The notes: generated from the letters alone by a model not told the origin. Counted from the stretch's first letter, positions 1-10,467 are shown. The stretch is 64,000 nt of DNA from Nitrospina sp. LS_NOB (GCA_001542995.1 LFLA01000012.1:1-64000), one strand, 5' to 3'. Translations and numbers: made by a program.

Positions 1-108
1 TATGGCTCTCATAAACAACAATACAACACCCTTAAAAAATGGTGTGATTTATAACCTAATCTACGACAGCCCCAAAATCTAAATTCCTAAAAAAATGAGG
101 TTTTAATA

Positions 109-1580
109 GTGAGGAAAAAGTGGGAATATGCGTATATGGCCCAGCAGTTGCTTCAAGGAGTCCTGCCTTATACCGAAGCCCACAGCATGAAATTCCCCGG
201 CATCTTTTTAGTGTATGCCGCAGTTCTGGCAATTTTTGGCCAGACCCCTGTCGCCATTCATTTGTCCTTGTTATTTGTAAACCTTGCCACGGCGTTTCTT
301 CTGTTTTTACTGGGGAGAAATTTATTGAGCCTGTCTGCGGGTATTGTGGCAGGGGTTAGCTTTTGTGTTTTAACTTTGACTCCATTCCTTCAAGGTTTTT
401 GGGCAAATTCGGAACACTTTGCCTGCTTTTTGCCATCGGCGGGATTTTTCTATTGCGGGTAGCTCAGGATCAACCCGCACAGTTTTTCTTAAGCGGACTT
501 CTGTTGGGGTTTGCTCTGCTGATAAAGCAGCATGCTGTCTTTTTTTGCCTTTTTGGCGCGGTTTATCTGAGTTACAGAGTTACTACCCAACCTTTTTAAA
601 AACCCCGTCTGACTCTTGGGTTGTTTGCGGCAGGCGGGTTAGCACCGGTGGCTCTTTCGGCATTACTCTACCAGGTTACCGGAAATTCTTCTGATTTCTG
701 GTTCTGCACATTTCTTTACCCTTTGGAATACGTTTCCAGGATTTCGCTAGACCAGGGTTTTGAAAATTTCAAATATGTTTTCGAACAAATTTTAGAGTCC
801 AATTTTCCGATCCTGTTGTTAGCTTTGTTGGGACTGGCATCGATAGGCTGGAGAAAGGATGTCAGGCTGGAATACAAATTCTTGATTGGATTCTTTGTGT
901 GTTCATTTCTAGCGGTGACTCCTGGGCTCTATTTCAGGCCACATTATTTTTTGTTATGGATGCCCGCCGTTTCTCTGCTTGCGGGCGCAGGCTTCGAGAG
1001 CCTGAGGTTTGCCGGGATTAAAACCGCAATCCCTGTGGGAATCCTGACTATGGTTCTGGGGTTCCCTATATTGAGTAATAAGGATTTTTTCTTCACCCTC
1101 CCGGTCACCGAAGCGACCCGATCGATATACTATCTGAATCCTTTTCCGGAATCTCTTGAGATCGCTAAATACATTCGCGACCATTCACAAAAAGATGACA
1201 GAGTCGCCATTCTTGGATCGGAACCGCAGATCTTATTTTATTCAAAAAGAAAATCTGCGACGCGGCATCTTTATATGTATCCCCTGGGGGAACAACATTC
1301 CTACGCCCACCATATGCAGACAGAGATGATTCGGGAGATACAAGTTTCCCGGCCCGAATTTTTCGTGATAGCAAATATTTACACATCCTGGTTGTTCGAT
1401 TCAAATTCACAAACCCTGTTGATGGACTGGGCTCAGGGTTATGTGAACAGCAGGTATGAGGTCGCCGGAATGGTAGATATCCTTTCCGACAAGGAGACAC
1501 TTTATAAATGGGGCGAGCAGGCGAGGGATTATCTTCCCCAGTCCGACCATTTTCTTCTTATTTATAAAAAACGATCATAA
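109..1580 (+). pseudogene. Broken GT39-type membrane glycosyltransferase
   Basis: The conceptual product is a polytopic membrane protein resembling family 39 (dolichyl-phosphate-mannose-type) glycosyltransferases, which use lipid-linked sugars at the membrane. The reading begins in frame 1 (EYAYMAQQLLQG, then MKFPG, a typical early loop) and must shift to frame 3 near 415-430, where NSEHF is followed by LCLLFAIGGIFLL. A TAA at 597-599 then interrupts frame 3, and the downstream part from about 600 to 1580 carries more hydrophobic segments and a soluble C-terminal domain. The usual N-terminal membrane helix and acidic loop motif are missing upstream of 109, so the 5' end also seems lost. I infer a non-functional remnant. 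The 597 lesion sits beside short T and A runs, so a sequencing error is possible there. Confidence 0.7.
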
Positions 1581-1621
1581 TCCGTGTTTCGGGTGAGTTT
1601 TGGGTGAAGGCGGTAAACCTT

Positions 1622-3268
1622 ATGCGAATTGGCATCAGTCTATTTCTGGCGGTGGTAACCTGCTTGTCTTACTGGCAGGTGTTGGACCACGGGTTTCTGA
1701 AATTTGACGATTACCACTATGTCATCGAGAACACACATGTCAAAAAAGGGTTGACCCGCGAAGGTGTGATCTGAGCCTTCACCACATCTTTCGCCTCGAA
1801 CTGGCATCCGATAACCTGGTTGTCGCATATGCTTGACACCGAAATCTATGGATTGGATCCTTTCGGTCATCACCTGACCAATTTACTTTTTCATATTGCC
1901 AACACCCTTTTATTATTCGGCGTTCTGCTGAAAATGACCGGAGCGATTTGGCGAAGCGGACTGGTCGCGGTTCTGTTTGCTCTTCACCCTATAAATGTCG
2001 AATCGGTGGCATAGATTGCGGAACGTAAAAACGTACTCAGCACTTTTTCTGGTTCCTGACCCTATGGGCCTATGCCGGGTATGTGGAAAAGAAAAAATTT
2101 GGGACCTATCTGCTTGTGGTGTTGTTTCTGGCTCTCGGCCTGATGGCAAAACCCATGCTGGTGACTTTGCCCTTTGCGCTGATCCTGCTGGACTTTTGGC
2201 CCTTGAAACGATGGGGTTGGAGAGACGTTGCCACAAGTACAGTACCGATAGACCATAAAAATAAAACACTAACGCAGTTAGTTCTGGAGAAAACCCCCCT
2301 TTTCATATTGGTAGCCGTGGCGAGCGTCACCACTACATTGTACAAAAAAGCGGGGATGCCATGCGATCCACCGAGTTTTGTTCCCTTTACTCCAGTATTG
2401 CCAACGCTCTGGTTTCGTATCTGGAATATCTAGAGAAAATGGTGTGGCCTCGGGAACTTTCGATCCTTTATCCTCACTTGGGAAATGCATTGCCAATCTG
2501 GAAAGCTCTGGTGTGCGGCCTGGTGCTGTTAGGGGTAACTATCTGGGTGGTGAGAAAAGTCCGAAACGCGCCTTATCTGGCGGTGGGGTGGTTCTGGTTT
2601 CTGGGAACGCTAGTGCCGGTGATCGGTATAGTACAGGTGGGTGATCAGGCCATGGCTGACCGATATATGTATATTCCCCAGATAGGTATTTTTATCGCCA
2701 TCGCCTGGGGAATTGGAGATGTGATGAAAAATGAAAAGCAAAAACTTCTGCCCATCCTGGCGGGGGTATTCATTCCCGTTCTTATGGCGTTAACCTGGGT
2801 TCAGGTGGGGCACTGGAAAAACAGCATCACGCTTTTTGAACATGCCATTGCCGTGAACGAAATTGAGAGCCCCAACTTTGTCATGATCTACCATGGTCTT
2901 GGGCAGGCACGCTGGCTCGGCAGGGACAACTCGAAGAGGCTATCGGGCAATACCGGAAAGCTTTGCAGATTGAGCCCAACTTTATCCTGGCACTTAATAA
3001 CCTAGCGGGACTGTTGAACCAGCAGGGCGATTTTTATGGGGCTGCCGACCTTTACCATCAGGCGATAAGCTTTGATCCCGATTTTGCCAAAGCCCATAAC
3101 AATCTGGGCAGCGCCTTGGCCGGACAAGGCAGGTTTGAAGAAGCCATACCGCATTTTGAAAGGGCTATAAATATTGACCCGGACTATACCGATGCGCGAA
3201 AAAACCTGGAGCTTGCCCGCTCACTAGCCGCCGGGCCTCGCCCGGGGGAAAAGGCAATATCCCATTGA
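1622..3268 (+). pseudogene. Broken TMTC-like membrane protein with C-terminal TPRs
   Basis: The order is an N-terminal polytopic membrane region (PMT/TMTC-like: KFDDYHYV, NWHPITWLSHMLD, LHPINVESVA) followed by tetratricopeptide repeats near 2925-3230 (AKAHNNLGSALAGQGRFEEA). Members of this family are O-mannosylation or glycosylation-linked membrane proteins; the exact role is unknown. Damage is extensive. TGA at 1772-1774 and TAG at 2012-2014 both sit where the family has Trp, consistent with G-to-A changes of TGG. A one-base loss occurs in a T run near 2042, there are two or three shifts between 2355 and 2410, and another near 2905-2920. With the preceding broken gene it forms a decayed envelope glycosylation pair. 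Confidence 0.78.
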
Positions 3269-3338
3269 GCTGTTAGACGTAATATCCTTCCATAAAGTTT
3301 GTGCCCCGACGGGGTACTGGCCTGCGAAGGTACTCCGC

Positions 3339-4187
3339 TCAATTTCCAAAGAGTCCTTTCATGGCATCACCGACCGGGTTTTTTCCAACTAAATCTTTGC
3401 TGTTTTCAATCATGTTCTTACCGCTTTCAATCATATCTTGGGTCGCGCCTTTTTCCAGCATGTCTTTAACCCCAGAGGTACCTTTCTCCAGCATATCCTT
3501 GGCTCCTGAAACAACGGAACCCACCACCTCTTTAACCTGATCCAGATTCAGGGGTGTGACCGCTCCATTAATATTTTTTTGCAGGGCGGCCATTACTTTG
3601 TTGACCACTTCTCCCGGTGTTGCGCCACCTTTGCTTTTGCCAATGTCTTTCAAAATAATATTGGGAATATTTACCGATATGGTTTTGCCTTGCAGAATCG
3701 CGGCGCTGACATTGGCTTTGCCGTTGAGGATGGATAGTTTTTCGATGATGAGCTTTTTGCTGCCAGATTTTTTCTCTTTGGATCCCGTTCCCAGATAAGA
3801 GCCCACATTTCTCATGATCACATCAATATTGCTGCCACCGGAACTGTGTTCGTAAGTGATCCTGGGGCCGGAAATGGTTATATCTTTGACGACTATTGTG
3901 TCTTCAGTAATCGTTTTGATGTCCAACGTCATGCTGATTTCATCAAACTCGACAGAACTTTCGGTTTTAAAGTTTGCCGGATTGGTCATTCTGAATCCGC
4001 GCAGAGCCCCCTTGCCATCGGTGGGCGAAATTTTTGTTTCTCTCAGGGTGACCCGGGTTTGGGTGATTTCCGAACCGAATTTTTCAACGGTGCTGGTGAT
4101 AATCGTATCTAGCGATGAGTATAAGAAAAATACCGCGATAGCGATTAAAGCCAGTAAACCACCGCCTATGCCAATCATGCGCTTCAT
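3339..4187 (-). CDS. Membrane-anchored AsmA-like protein of unknown function
   Basis: This 282-residue protein has one N-terminal hydrophobic segment (about residues 5-25) and no lipobox, so it is probably anchored in the inner membrane with a periplasmic body. Residues 30-130 alternate short beta-type stretches (RGFRMTNPANF, SVEFDEISMTLD, VVKDITISGP) as in the N-terminal region of AsmA-like proteins, which act in outer-membrane lipid or protein homeostasis. The C-terminal 80 residues are amphipathic and repetitive, with DMLEKG occurring twice and related DMIES/NMIEN units. The start is ATG at 4187. It is a single gene with no evident operon partner. The AsmA relation is by overall pattern only. 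Confidence 0.75.
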   Translation of the reverse strand: MKRMIGIGGGLLALIAIAVFFLYSSLDTIITSTVEKFGSEITQTRVTLRETKISPTDGKGALRGFRMTNPANFKTESSVEFDEISMTLDIKTITEDTIVVKDITISGPRITYEHSSGGSNIDVIMRNVGSYLGTGSKEKKSGSKKLIIEKLSILNGKANVSAAILQGKTISVNIPNIILKDIGKSKGGATPGEVVNKVMAALQKNINGAVTPLNLDQVKEVVGSVVSGAKDMLEKGTSGVKDMLEKGATQDMIESGKNMIENSKDLVGKNPVGDAMKGLFGN

Positions 4188-4271
4188 GGGTATAACCTCA
4201 ATTTAGAGTTAACCGGAATTTTCCATTGGGAAATTAATTTTTCCTGGGTTCAGACAATCGTTGTAATTTAG

Positions 4272-4348
<77 letters not shown>

Positions 4349-4477
4349 ACACAAAATCAAAATTTATAGCGATTTATCAAAGTAAATATTTTTAGCCCGC
4401 CCCAACCTCTTGTGATATGTTTTCGTTTGCCCTCATGCCCGGTACGGGTACTTTTCTAATAGAGGAGTTTTTTTTAA

Positions 4478-4537
4478 GCCAAGAGAACTCTTTGCTAACA
4501 TAAAAATTGTTTCTCATTGGGTCCAGCGTCACGCTGG
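4478..4537. repeat. Dispersed palindromic element, copy overlapping a gene end
   Basis: This stretch aligns with the copy at 8673-8742. Both have the core (AGCCAAGAGAACTCTTTGC here), then a TTTCTCATTG block, then the perfect palindrome CCAGCGTCACGCTGG at 4523-4537. It lies across the 3' end of the DUF190 gene, so the last residues and the stop codon (4495-4497) of that gene are read from element sequence. Confidence 0.7.
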
Positions 4538-4866
4538 AGGCCTTCGTAGAGGATGATTTTGACTTCTTCTTCGGTGATCAGTCCTTCTTCGATCACGTCG
4601 TCCAGTTTCGGTTTGACGCGTTCGATATTTTCTTTCCGGTCCACCACTTCCACCACGATCGGCAGGTCATCGGATAATCTTAGTATGGATGTCGTGTGCA
4701 GTTTGCTGGATTTCCCGAATCCGCTGATCCCTCTTAAAACAGTGGCTCCAGCCAGCCCTTCATTCTTGAAAAATTCCACCAGATATTTGGAAAGCGGTAC
4801 GCCCTCATATTTGTCGGACTCGCCGATAAAAATTCTAAGAAGAACAGTATCGGATTCTTTTTTCAT
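4495..4866 (-). CDS. DUF190 family protein, partner of fluoride channel
   Basis: The product (123 residues) belongs to the DUF190 family of small cytosolic proteins with a ferredoxin-like, PII-like fold, often encoded beside crcB. Recognisable segments are LLRIFIGESDKY, the FFKNEGLAGATVLRGISGFG core and LPIVVEVVD. It starts at ATG 4866, one base after the crcB stop codon, so the two are cotranscribed and perhaps translationally coupled. Its role in fluoride resistance is inferred from linkage only. The C-terminal tail (QRDAGPNEKQFLC) departs from the family and is encoded by a dispersed repeat that overlaps the gene end. Confidence 0.9.
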   Translation of the reverse strand: MKKESDTVLLRIFIGESDKYEGVPLSKYLVEFFKNEGLAGATVLRGISGFGKSSKLHTTSILRLSDDLPIVVEVVDRKENIERVKPKLDDVIEEGLITEEEVKIILYEGLQRDAGPNEKQFLC

Positions 4867-4867
4867 T

Positions 4868-5248
4868 TTATTTAAGTCCTATAACGGTGATCAAAACTTT
4901 TCCCATGTAAACGGCCAGCAGGCAGAGCGTGGCAGATTCCACCAGGTTGAGCCCAAACAGCATATGCTGGTCTTGTTCTAAAAGCTTCATCGACTCATAG
5001 CTGAGGGTCGACATGGTGGTGAACGAACCGAGAACACCGATGGTCAGGAACACCCGTGCTTCTTCGCCAAAAAGGCCCCGGTATTCAGAGGCGTACATGA
5101 CCAGCGCCAGCAGCAGACTGCCAATGAAGTTCACCCCGAGAGTACCAAAAGGGAAGGTGACGAATCCACTCTGAATCCACCCACTGACCCAGTAGCGTAA
5201 AATCGCCCCGATAAATCCGCCAAAACCCACTATTAACCAAAGTGACAT
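4868..5248 (-). CDS. crcB: Fluoride channel CrcB/FluC
   Basis: This 126-residue protein has four hydrophobic segments. It matches dual-topology fluoride channels, which dimerise in the inner membrane and export fluoride. Family landmarks are GGFIGAILRYWVSGW near the N-terminus, FPFGTLGVNFIGS (pore Asn) around residue 40 and GVLGSFTTMSTLSYE around residue 75, where the family has the TTFST track; the Phe is replaced by Met here. The start is ATG 5248. The DUF190 gene follows directly. I looked for a fluoride riboswitch in the 45 bases between this gene and the upstream repeat and did not recognise one, so the promoter may lie within the repeat. Confidence 0.95.
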   Translation of the reverse strand: MSLWLIVGFGGFIGAILRYWVSGWIQSGFVTFPFGTLGVNFIGSLLLALVMYASEYRGLFGEEARVFLTIGVLGSFTTMSTLSYESMKLLEQDQHMLFGLNLVESATLCLLAVYMGKVLITVIGLK

Positions 5249-5292
5249 GCTCTAAAATGTCTCCACTGTTTTCCCCGCCGAAATTGTACCAC

Positions 5293-5528
5293 CCACTAGG
5301 CGTGGGGCCAACTGGCAAAATTTTTCATTGGCTAGCAACGAGTTGTCTTGCCTGAATGAGCTATGCCATTTACCTGCGGAGGTTCTCTGTCCGGCGAGCC
5401 GCCGGGGGCAACCCACTCCCGTGGGAGGGAATATAGCAAAAACATATTGGGCCGAGATAACTCTTTGCTGGCCAGAAAAAGCTATTGCATATTGCCACCG
5501 GAGGTTCGCCGGGCCACACGTCTAGTGG
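5293..5528. repeat. Full-length palindromic element with terminal inverted repeats
   Basis: The element starts with CCACTAGGCGTGGGGCCA and ends with GGGCCACACGTCTAGTGG, an imperfect inverted copy. Inside are the core GCCGAGATAACTCTTTGC (about 5450), small hairpins of the GCGGAGG type (about 5378 and 5490) and another palindromic stretch near 5395-5430. Its length, 236 bp, almost equals the copy at 57773-58009 (237 bp), although the interiors differ. Its right end contains the TAG stop codon of the gene at 5522-8605. Confidence 0.75.
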
Positions 5529-8500
5529 CGATGAATGGTGTATTCGTGGTTGGCTAAAAACTCATGTTGTAATTTGGAAGTTTCTCCGGTGGACCAGGTT
5601 ATTTCTATTTGTTGGATAGTTTTATATTTCCCCAGACCGAAATGGGCGACGGGAGCGTCGTAGGAATGGAACCCACCGCCGGTTTTGATCTCGCGCATCT
5701 GGTGGCGTTTGCCATCCGGCCCATAGCGGATAATGAGGGTGCAACCGAGGCAGAACCGATTTCCCTGTTCATCGATTAGCTTGATCGTGACGCTGTTCCC
5801 CTGGGTATTGTTATTGGTATAGACCTTGAACGCTCCATATAAAGTGTTGGCGATAATGTCGAGATCGCCATCCCGATCGATGTCGATGTAGGTGTAAGAA
5901 GAGCTGTGATCGCGGTCGTCGAGTCCGAACTCTTCCTGGGCCTGGGTGAAAGACTGACCGTTCTGGTTGTGGAAAAAGTTATTCGAGGCAAACTCCTGCG
6001 TGATGGGCACACCGTTGACCACATAAAGGTCTTGCCATTCATCGTTATCCAGGTCGGCGAACCGGGCGTTCCAGCTCCACTCGGCGGTGGAGATTTTTGT
6101 TTGCTCAGAGACATCCTTGAAAGTGCGATCTGCTTGACCGGATAACAGCAGGTTGAACTGGGTCTGCATGGGAATTTCATCTTCTCGGGAAATTTCAACA
6201 TGCTCGGCCTGGAAAAATTTTTGGCAATAAGTTCGATTAAGAGTAAACGGATCCAAAATTTTATCGCAGAGGGAAGCGGATTTCCTGCTCGACGCCACGA
6301 GGATCATGCGTGTGACCATGCATTCTTTAATCCATTGTGGATCCTCCAGCCGGGTGCAGTGTTCGGTGATATCCTGCTTTTCCGGATTCAACACAGTGGT
6401 CAGTTGGTTGAACTGGTGGCAGGTCTCGCGGTCGAGCACGCTTTTGCCGGTATCGCAAAATTCCAGTCCTACCTCCTGCATGGTAGCGCCAAAAATATTG
6501 GAGACGACATCCAGCCCGCGTGACATCCCGATATTGGCGAGATAAATATCCGGGATCAGGTCATTGTTAAAATCGCCGGTATCGATACTCATAGTGTTCT
6601 GCGTGGTCAAGGGGACGACCTTGTCCTGTTGGCGGATTTTTTTGAACCCTGCACTAGAAGTTCCGAAATAATAAGTGTCCGCAACCCGATAGTCGTTAGC
6701 GATCATGAGATCGGCGTGGCCATCGGCGTTGATATCTGATAGCAGGACACTGTGAGTTTGTCCGGGGATTCCCTCAAGGGTCTGCAATTTGAATTCCAGA
6801 TTGTGATTGAGAACCCATTGGTTGACCGCTTGTTTAACCGGGGTACGGGTGAATATGCCTAAAAAATAATTGCCGTTGACGATATCGGGGAACCCATCGT
6901 GGTTGAGGTCGGCGAAGGCCGAGGCACTGGTCAGCAGAGCTCTTCCGTTGGGAACGGGCAGAACGGTCACCCGGCCTTCGTCGGGCAAGGGATTGAGAAT
7001 GACAAAGTTCCCTGCATTAAAAGTGGTGAGAAAAATATCGAGCCAGCCGTCATTATTCAAGTCTACCAGAGCGATGTTGATCGCCTGTTTTCCGTTTAAT
7101 GTTTCGATGCCGCTGAATATCTTTTTGAAACGGATTCCATTCATGTTCTGGTAGAGCTCGAATCCGTTATCAGTGGCCACGGCGATATCGGGCCAGCCAT
7201 CGAGATTGAAATCCCCGGAGGCAATGCCCCGGCCGAAAAACAATGGGTCGAGAAATATTTTCGGTGTCAGAGAATTGGAATAAGTGATCCCCAGCTCCGT
7301 TCCTATCCGTTGTGTGAACGGTTTGCCGGTTTGTTTGTTGCGGGGTGTGTGGGCTACGGCATGGACTTCCAGATTTTCCTGCCTGAGAATGATGGGGGCG
7401 GTATGTCGGGTCATCGGTACAGGAGAATAAATTTTCTCGGGAACGACCGGTTCTGCCTTGGGTGACTTGGTGCCGGACTCGTTTTCGGGCGCTTCAATAA
7501 TCCTGTCATACTGTACCAGCCATTCTACATGGCGGTATTCCAGCAAACTGTTCGAGGCATATCCCAGGCCGATACCGAGGGCAAAGACGATCACAAACAA
7601 TTTTACCGCCAGGAAAAAAGAGAAAGTGCGGTAGACGATCAGGGCGGAATAGATGCTGAATGTTCCGAAGGTGAACACCAGCGTGGTGACGAAGGCGGGG
7701 GAGAGTCCCGACATCATCATGGCCTGTGCCAGCATCAGGTCGAAGGCGATAGGCAGAGGCATCAGCGTTCCCATAAAGGAGAGTAAGCTGAGGTTGGCTA
7801 GATTGACCGGCATTCCGATCAACTTGTCAAAGCTCCATAGATGGCTGGCCAGCGCCCCGAACACTCCGGCCAGCAACATCAGCGGGACGGTGCGGGTAAA
7901 GATGTAGCCAAAACTTTTCCAGTAATCCCGGTTTGTCGATTTGAAAGCCATCGTCCAGGATTCTTGATCGGAGTTGAGATCGCAGGTTGTGGCAGGATCG
8001 ACTTCCAGGACCTGTTTTTCCGGCGCGGTTCGGGTCTTCTCCGAAATCAGCGGAACAATAATAAGGATCAAAATAAAAGTCGCCAGCAGTTTCATCAATG
8101 CCATGTAAAAAGGGAAAATCGAGAACAGCATGGTGAGGACAACGATGTTCAGGGTGGGGGAACTGAACATGACAGCCAGGGCCGTTTCCATTTTGCTACC
8201 ACCTTCATACATGCCTTTGGCGATTGGCGCGACGCAGTTGACACAGACCCCGAGCGGGGTGCCGACAAACATTCCCATGAAACTGTTGCGAAAGCGCCGG
8301 TCCGAAGACTGGCGCGGGGTATATTTGAGGAGGGTATAGAATCCTGCTGCGAGAACCAAGCCAAAGGCCATTCCGCGCCAGTTGGTTTCGTACCAGTTGA
8401 GAGCGGTATAGGCCACACGTGCGACAAAGTTCGCCTGCCGGGGAGCGTGAAAGTGGGCTTCGTGGGTGAGCGGGTCTTCAAAGGCCGCCATGCCAGAGAG

Positions 8501-8605
8501 GGCGGCCTTGCTGTCCAAAGCCGGATAGCGTGAAACAAGCCAGAAGCTGGACGCTACCACGATCATAAAAATCAGGAGAATTATAAATTTGCGATTACTG
8601 ACCAT
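5522..8605 (-). CDS. ArsP-type permease fused to FG-GAP/ASPIC domains
   Basis: This 1027-residue protein joins two families. Residues about 1-370 form an ArsP_1-type permease (PF03773-like): several membrane helices and the characteristic GTPLGVCVNCVAPIAKGMYE followed by SSPTLNIVVLTMLFSIFP. Such permeases export organoarsenicals or other uncharacterised substrates. A linker follows, then about residues 430-950 hold FG-GAP/VCBS-like calcium-binding beta-propeller repeats (DFNLDGWPDI, DLNNDGWLDI, DLNHDGFPDI, DINADGHADL, DIDRDGDLDI). The C-terminus (about 955-1020) is an UnbV/ASPIC domain (GGGFHSYDAP, HFGLGKY, ITWSTGE). I infer a membrane transporter carrying a large periplasmic propeller. A second cysteine-rich part of the propeller (around residues 690-790) is an insertion. 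The stop codon lies in a repeat end. Confidence 0.88.
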   Translation of the reverse strand: MVSNRKFIILLIFMIVVASSFWLVSRYPALDSKAALSGMAAFEDPLTHEAHFHAPRQANFVARVAYTALNWYETNWRGMAFGLVLAAGFYTLLKYTPRQSSDRRFRNSFMGMFVGTPLGVCVNCVAPIAKGMYEGGSKMETALAVMFSSPTLNIVVLTMLFSIFPFYMALMKLLATFILILIIVPLISEKTRTAPEKQVLEVDPATTCDLNSDQESWTMAFKSTNRDYWKSFGYIFTRTVPLMLLAGVFGALASHLWSFDKLIGMPVNLANLSLLSFMGTLMPLPIAFDLMLAQAMMMSGLSPAFVTTLVFTFGTFSIYSALIVYRTFSFFLAVKLFVIVFALGIGLGYASNSLLEYRHVEWLVQYDRIIEAPENESGTKSPKAEPVVPEKIYSPVPMTRHTAPIILRQENLEVHAVAHTPRNKQTGKPFTQRIGTELGITYSNSLTPKIFLDPLFFGRGIASGDFNLDGWPDIAVATDNGFELYQNMNGIRFKKIFSGIETLNGKQAINIALVDLNNDGWLDIFLTTFNAGNFVILNPLPDEGRVTVLPVPNGRALLTSASAFADLNHDGFPDIVNGNYFLGIFTRTPVKQAVNQWVLNHNLEFKLQTLEGIPGQTHSVLLSDINADGHADLMIANDYRVADTYYFGTSSAGFKKIRQQDKVVPLTTQNTMSIDTGDFNNDLIPDIYLANIGMSRGLDVVSNIFGATMQEVGLEFCDTGKSVLDRETCHQFNQLTTVLNPEKQDITEHCTRLEDPQWIKECMVTRMILVASSRKSASLCDKILDPFTLNRTYCQKFFQAEHVEISREDEIPMQTQFNLLLSGQADRTFKDVSEQTKISTAEWSWNARFADLDNDEWQDLYVVNGVPITQEFASNNFFHNQNGQSFTQAQEEFGLDDRDHSSSYTYIDIDRDGDLDIIANTLYGAFKVYTNNNTQGNSVTIKLIDEQGNRFCLGCTLIIRYGPDGKRHQMREIKTGGGFHSYDAPVAHFGLGKYKTIQQIEITWSTGETSKLQHEFLANHEYTIHRH

Positions 8606-8672
8606 TCAAACGTATTATCTGGCATTTAGAGAAGAACTACTTTTACCTTAAAAGGTCTTAGTGGGCAAGAAT

Positions 8673-8742
8673 TCATCAAGCCGAGATAATGCTTTGGCTC
8701 GCCAGATAAGGTTATTTCTCATTGAGTCCAGCGTCACGCTGG
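8673..8742. repeat. Dispersed palindromic element upstream of glnS
   Basis: The core AGCCGAGATAATGCTTTGG is followed by GCCAGATAAGGTTATTTC, CATTGAGTCCAGCG and the palindrome CCAGCGTCACGCTGG (8728-8742). The glnS ribosome binding site begins two bases after it. The element therefore lies in the glnS leader and could affect its expression by forming a hairpin; that is an inference. Confidence 0.65.
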
Positions 8743-8757
8743 TAAGGAGAAAAGATT

Positions 8758-10452
8758 TTGCAAACGGAAGATTCTGAATCCTCGACTCATTTTATCCAGG
8801 ATATTATCGAGGAAGATCTAAACACGCTCAAGTTTGATGGGCGGGTCCATACCCGCTTTCCCCCTGAGCCTAATGGCTATCTGCATATTGGTCATGCCAA
8901 GTCCATTTGCTTGAACTTCGGGCTGGCTGCGCAATATTCGGGAAAATGTAATCTTAGATTTGATGACACCAACCCTAGTAAGGAAGAGGAAGAATATGTC
9001 AAAGCTATTTTGGAGGACGTGCGATGGTTGGGGTTTGACTGGGGCGACCGATTGTATTATTCCTCAGAATACTTTGACCAGCTTTACCAGTATGCGGTTC
9101 GGTTGATCGAGAAAGGCAAAGCTTATGTAGATGCGTTGAGCCCCGAGCAAATTCGTGAATACCGCGGCACGCTTACCGAGCCGGGACGGAACAGTCCTCA
9201 CCGTGACAGGTCGGTGGAAGAAAACCTGGAATTGTTTGAACGCATGCAGGCCGGCAAGTTTGCGGAAGGCGAAAGGGTTTTGCGGGCCAAAATCGACATG
9301 ACATCGGGCAACCTGAATTTGCGAGACCCAGTGTTGTACCGGGTTTTAAAAGCGGTTCATCACCGTACCGGCGACAAATGGTGTATTTATCCCATGTATG
9401 ATTTCACGCACGGCCAATCGGATTCGCTGGAGCAGATCACCCACTCAATTTGTACTCTGGAATTTGAGGATCACCGCCCTCTTTATGACTGGTTCCTGAA
9501 AGAGCTGGATATTTACCGTCCCCAGCAAATAGAATTTGCCCGTCTCAACCTGAATTACACAGTATTGAGCAAGCGCAAACTTTTACAGTTGGTACAGGAA
9601 GGGCATGTGAGTGGGTGGAACGATCCACGTATGCCGACTTTATCGGGCATGCGCCGCAGAGGCTACCCGCCTGCAGCCATTCGGGATTTTTGTGAACGTA
9701 TCGGAGTGGCTAAAAGTAACAGCACGATAGACTTTGCCTTGCTGGAACATTGCGTGCGCGAAGATTTAAATAAAACGGCGCCTAGGGTGATGGCCGTGGT
9801 TCGACCCCTGAGAGTGGTGATCGAGAACTATCCGGAAGATCAGGTGGAAGAACTGATTGCCGAGAACAATCCCGAAGACCCCGGCGCCGGATCTCGCAAG
9901 ATTCCCTTTTCCCGGGTTCTTTATATTGAGCGGGATGATTTTATGGAAGACCCTCCGAAAAAGTTTTTCCGCCTCGCTCCGGGGCGGGAGGTGCGGTTGA
10001 AGCATGCCTACATCATAAAATGTGAACGGGTGATCAAGGATGAAAAAACGGGAGAGGTGGTGGAGTTACGCTGTACTTATGATCCGGAAACCAAAAGCGG
10101 CTCTTCCCTTGAAGGCCGAAAGGTGAAAGGCACCCTGCATTGGCTCTCTCAGCCCCATGCCCAGCCTGCCGAAGTGAGATTATACAATCACCTTTTTCTC
10201 AAGGAAAATCCTGCAGACGAAAAAGAATGCCCTGAGTTGAGTTCAAGTTTGAACCCCGATTCTCTTGAGGTTGTCAAAGACGGATTCATTGAACCCTTTT
10301 TAGTGGATGCGGTAGCGAGCGACCGGTTTCAGTTTTTACGGCTGGGATATTTCTGCGTGGATAAAGAGGACTCCGCTCCTGGAGCTCCAGTTTTCAACAG
10401 GACTGTAACGCTTCGCGATACCTGGGCGAAAATTTCCAAAAAGTCCACTTGA
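8758..10452 (+). CDS. glnS: Glutaminyl-tRNA synthetase
   Basis: GlnRS charges tRNA-Gln with glutamine in the cytosol, and its presence means this organism need not rely only on the GatCAB amidotransferase route. The 564-residue protein has the class I motifs [15 protein letters not shown] near residue 35 and VLSKRKL (KMSKS equivalent) near residue 265, plus the GlnRS-typical [10 protein letters not shown] context and a complete C-terminal anticodon-binding beta-barrel. The start is TTG at 8758. It is preceded eight bases upstream by AAGGAG (8744-8749), and no in-frame ATG gives a complete N-terminus. A dispersed repeat sits just upstream of the ribosome binding site. Confidence 0.97.
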   Translation: MQTEDSESSTHFIQDIIEEDLNTLKFDGRVHTRFPPEPNGYLHIGHAKSICLNFGLAAQYSGKCNLRFDDTNPSKEEEEYVKAILEDVRWLGFDWGDRLYYSSEYFDQLYQYAVRLIEKGKAYVDALSPEQIREYRGTLTEPGRNSPHRDRSVEENLELFERMQAGKFAEGERVLRAKIDMTSGNLNLRDPVLYRVLKAVHHRTGDKWCIYPMYDFTHGQSDSLEQITHSICTLEFEDHRPLYDWFLKELDIYRPQQIEFARLNLNYTVLSKRKLLQLVQEGHVSGWNDPRMPTLSGMRRRGYPPAAIRDFCERIGVAKSNSTIDFALLEHCVREDLNKTAPRVMAVVRPLRVVIENYPEDQVEELIAENNPEDPGAGSRKIPFSRVLYIERDDFMEDPPKKFFRLAPGREVRLKHAYIIKCERVIKDEKTGEVVELRCTYDPETKSGSSLEGRKVKGTLHWLSQPHAQPAEVRLYNHLFLKENPADEKECPELSSSLNPDSLEVVKDGFIEPFLVDAVASDRFQFLRLGYFCVDKEDSAPGAPVFNRTVTLRDTWAKISKKST

Positions 10453-10467
10453 CTGCTTTACAAAATT

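Noticed and set aside
5249-5292. Possible fluoride riboswitch before crcB
   Set aside because: The short leader lacks the conserved GGNGAUGG and CUGAUGA-type blocks that I would expect.
7841-8533. Plus-strand frame of 230 residues opposite the ArsP fusion gene
   Set aside because: Antisense to the conserved permease region; composition is Arg/Gln/His-rich and no ribosome binding site is seen.
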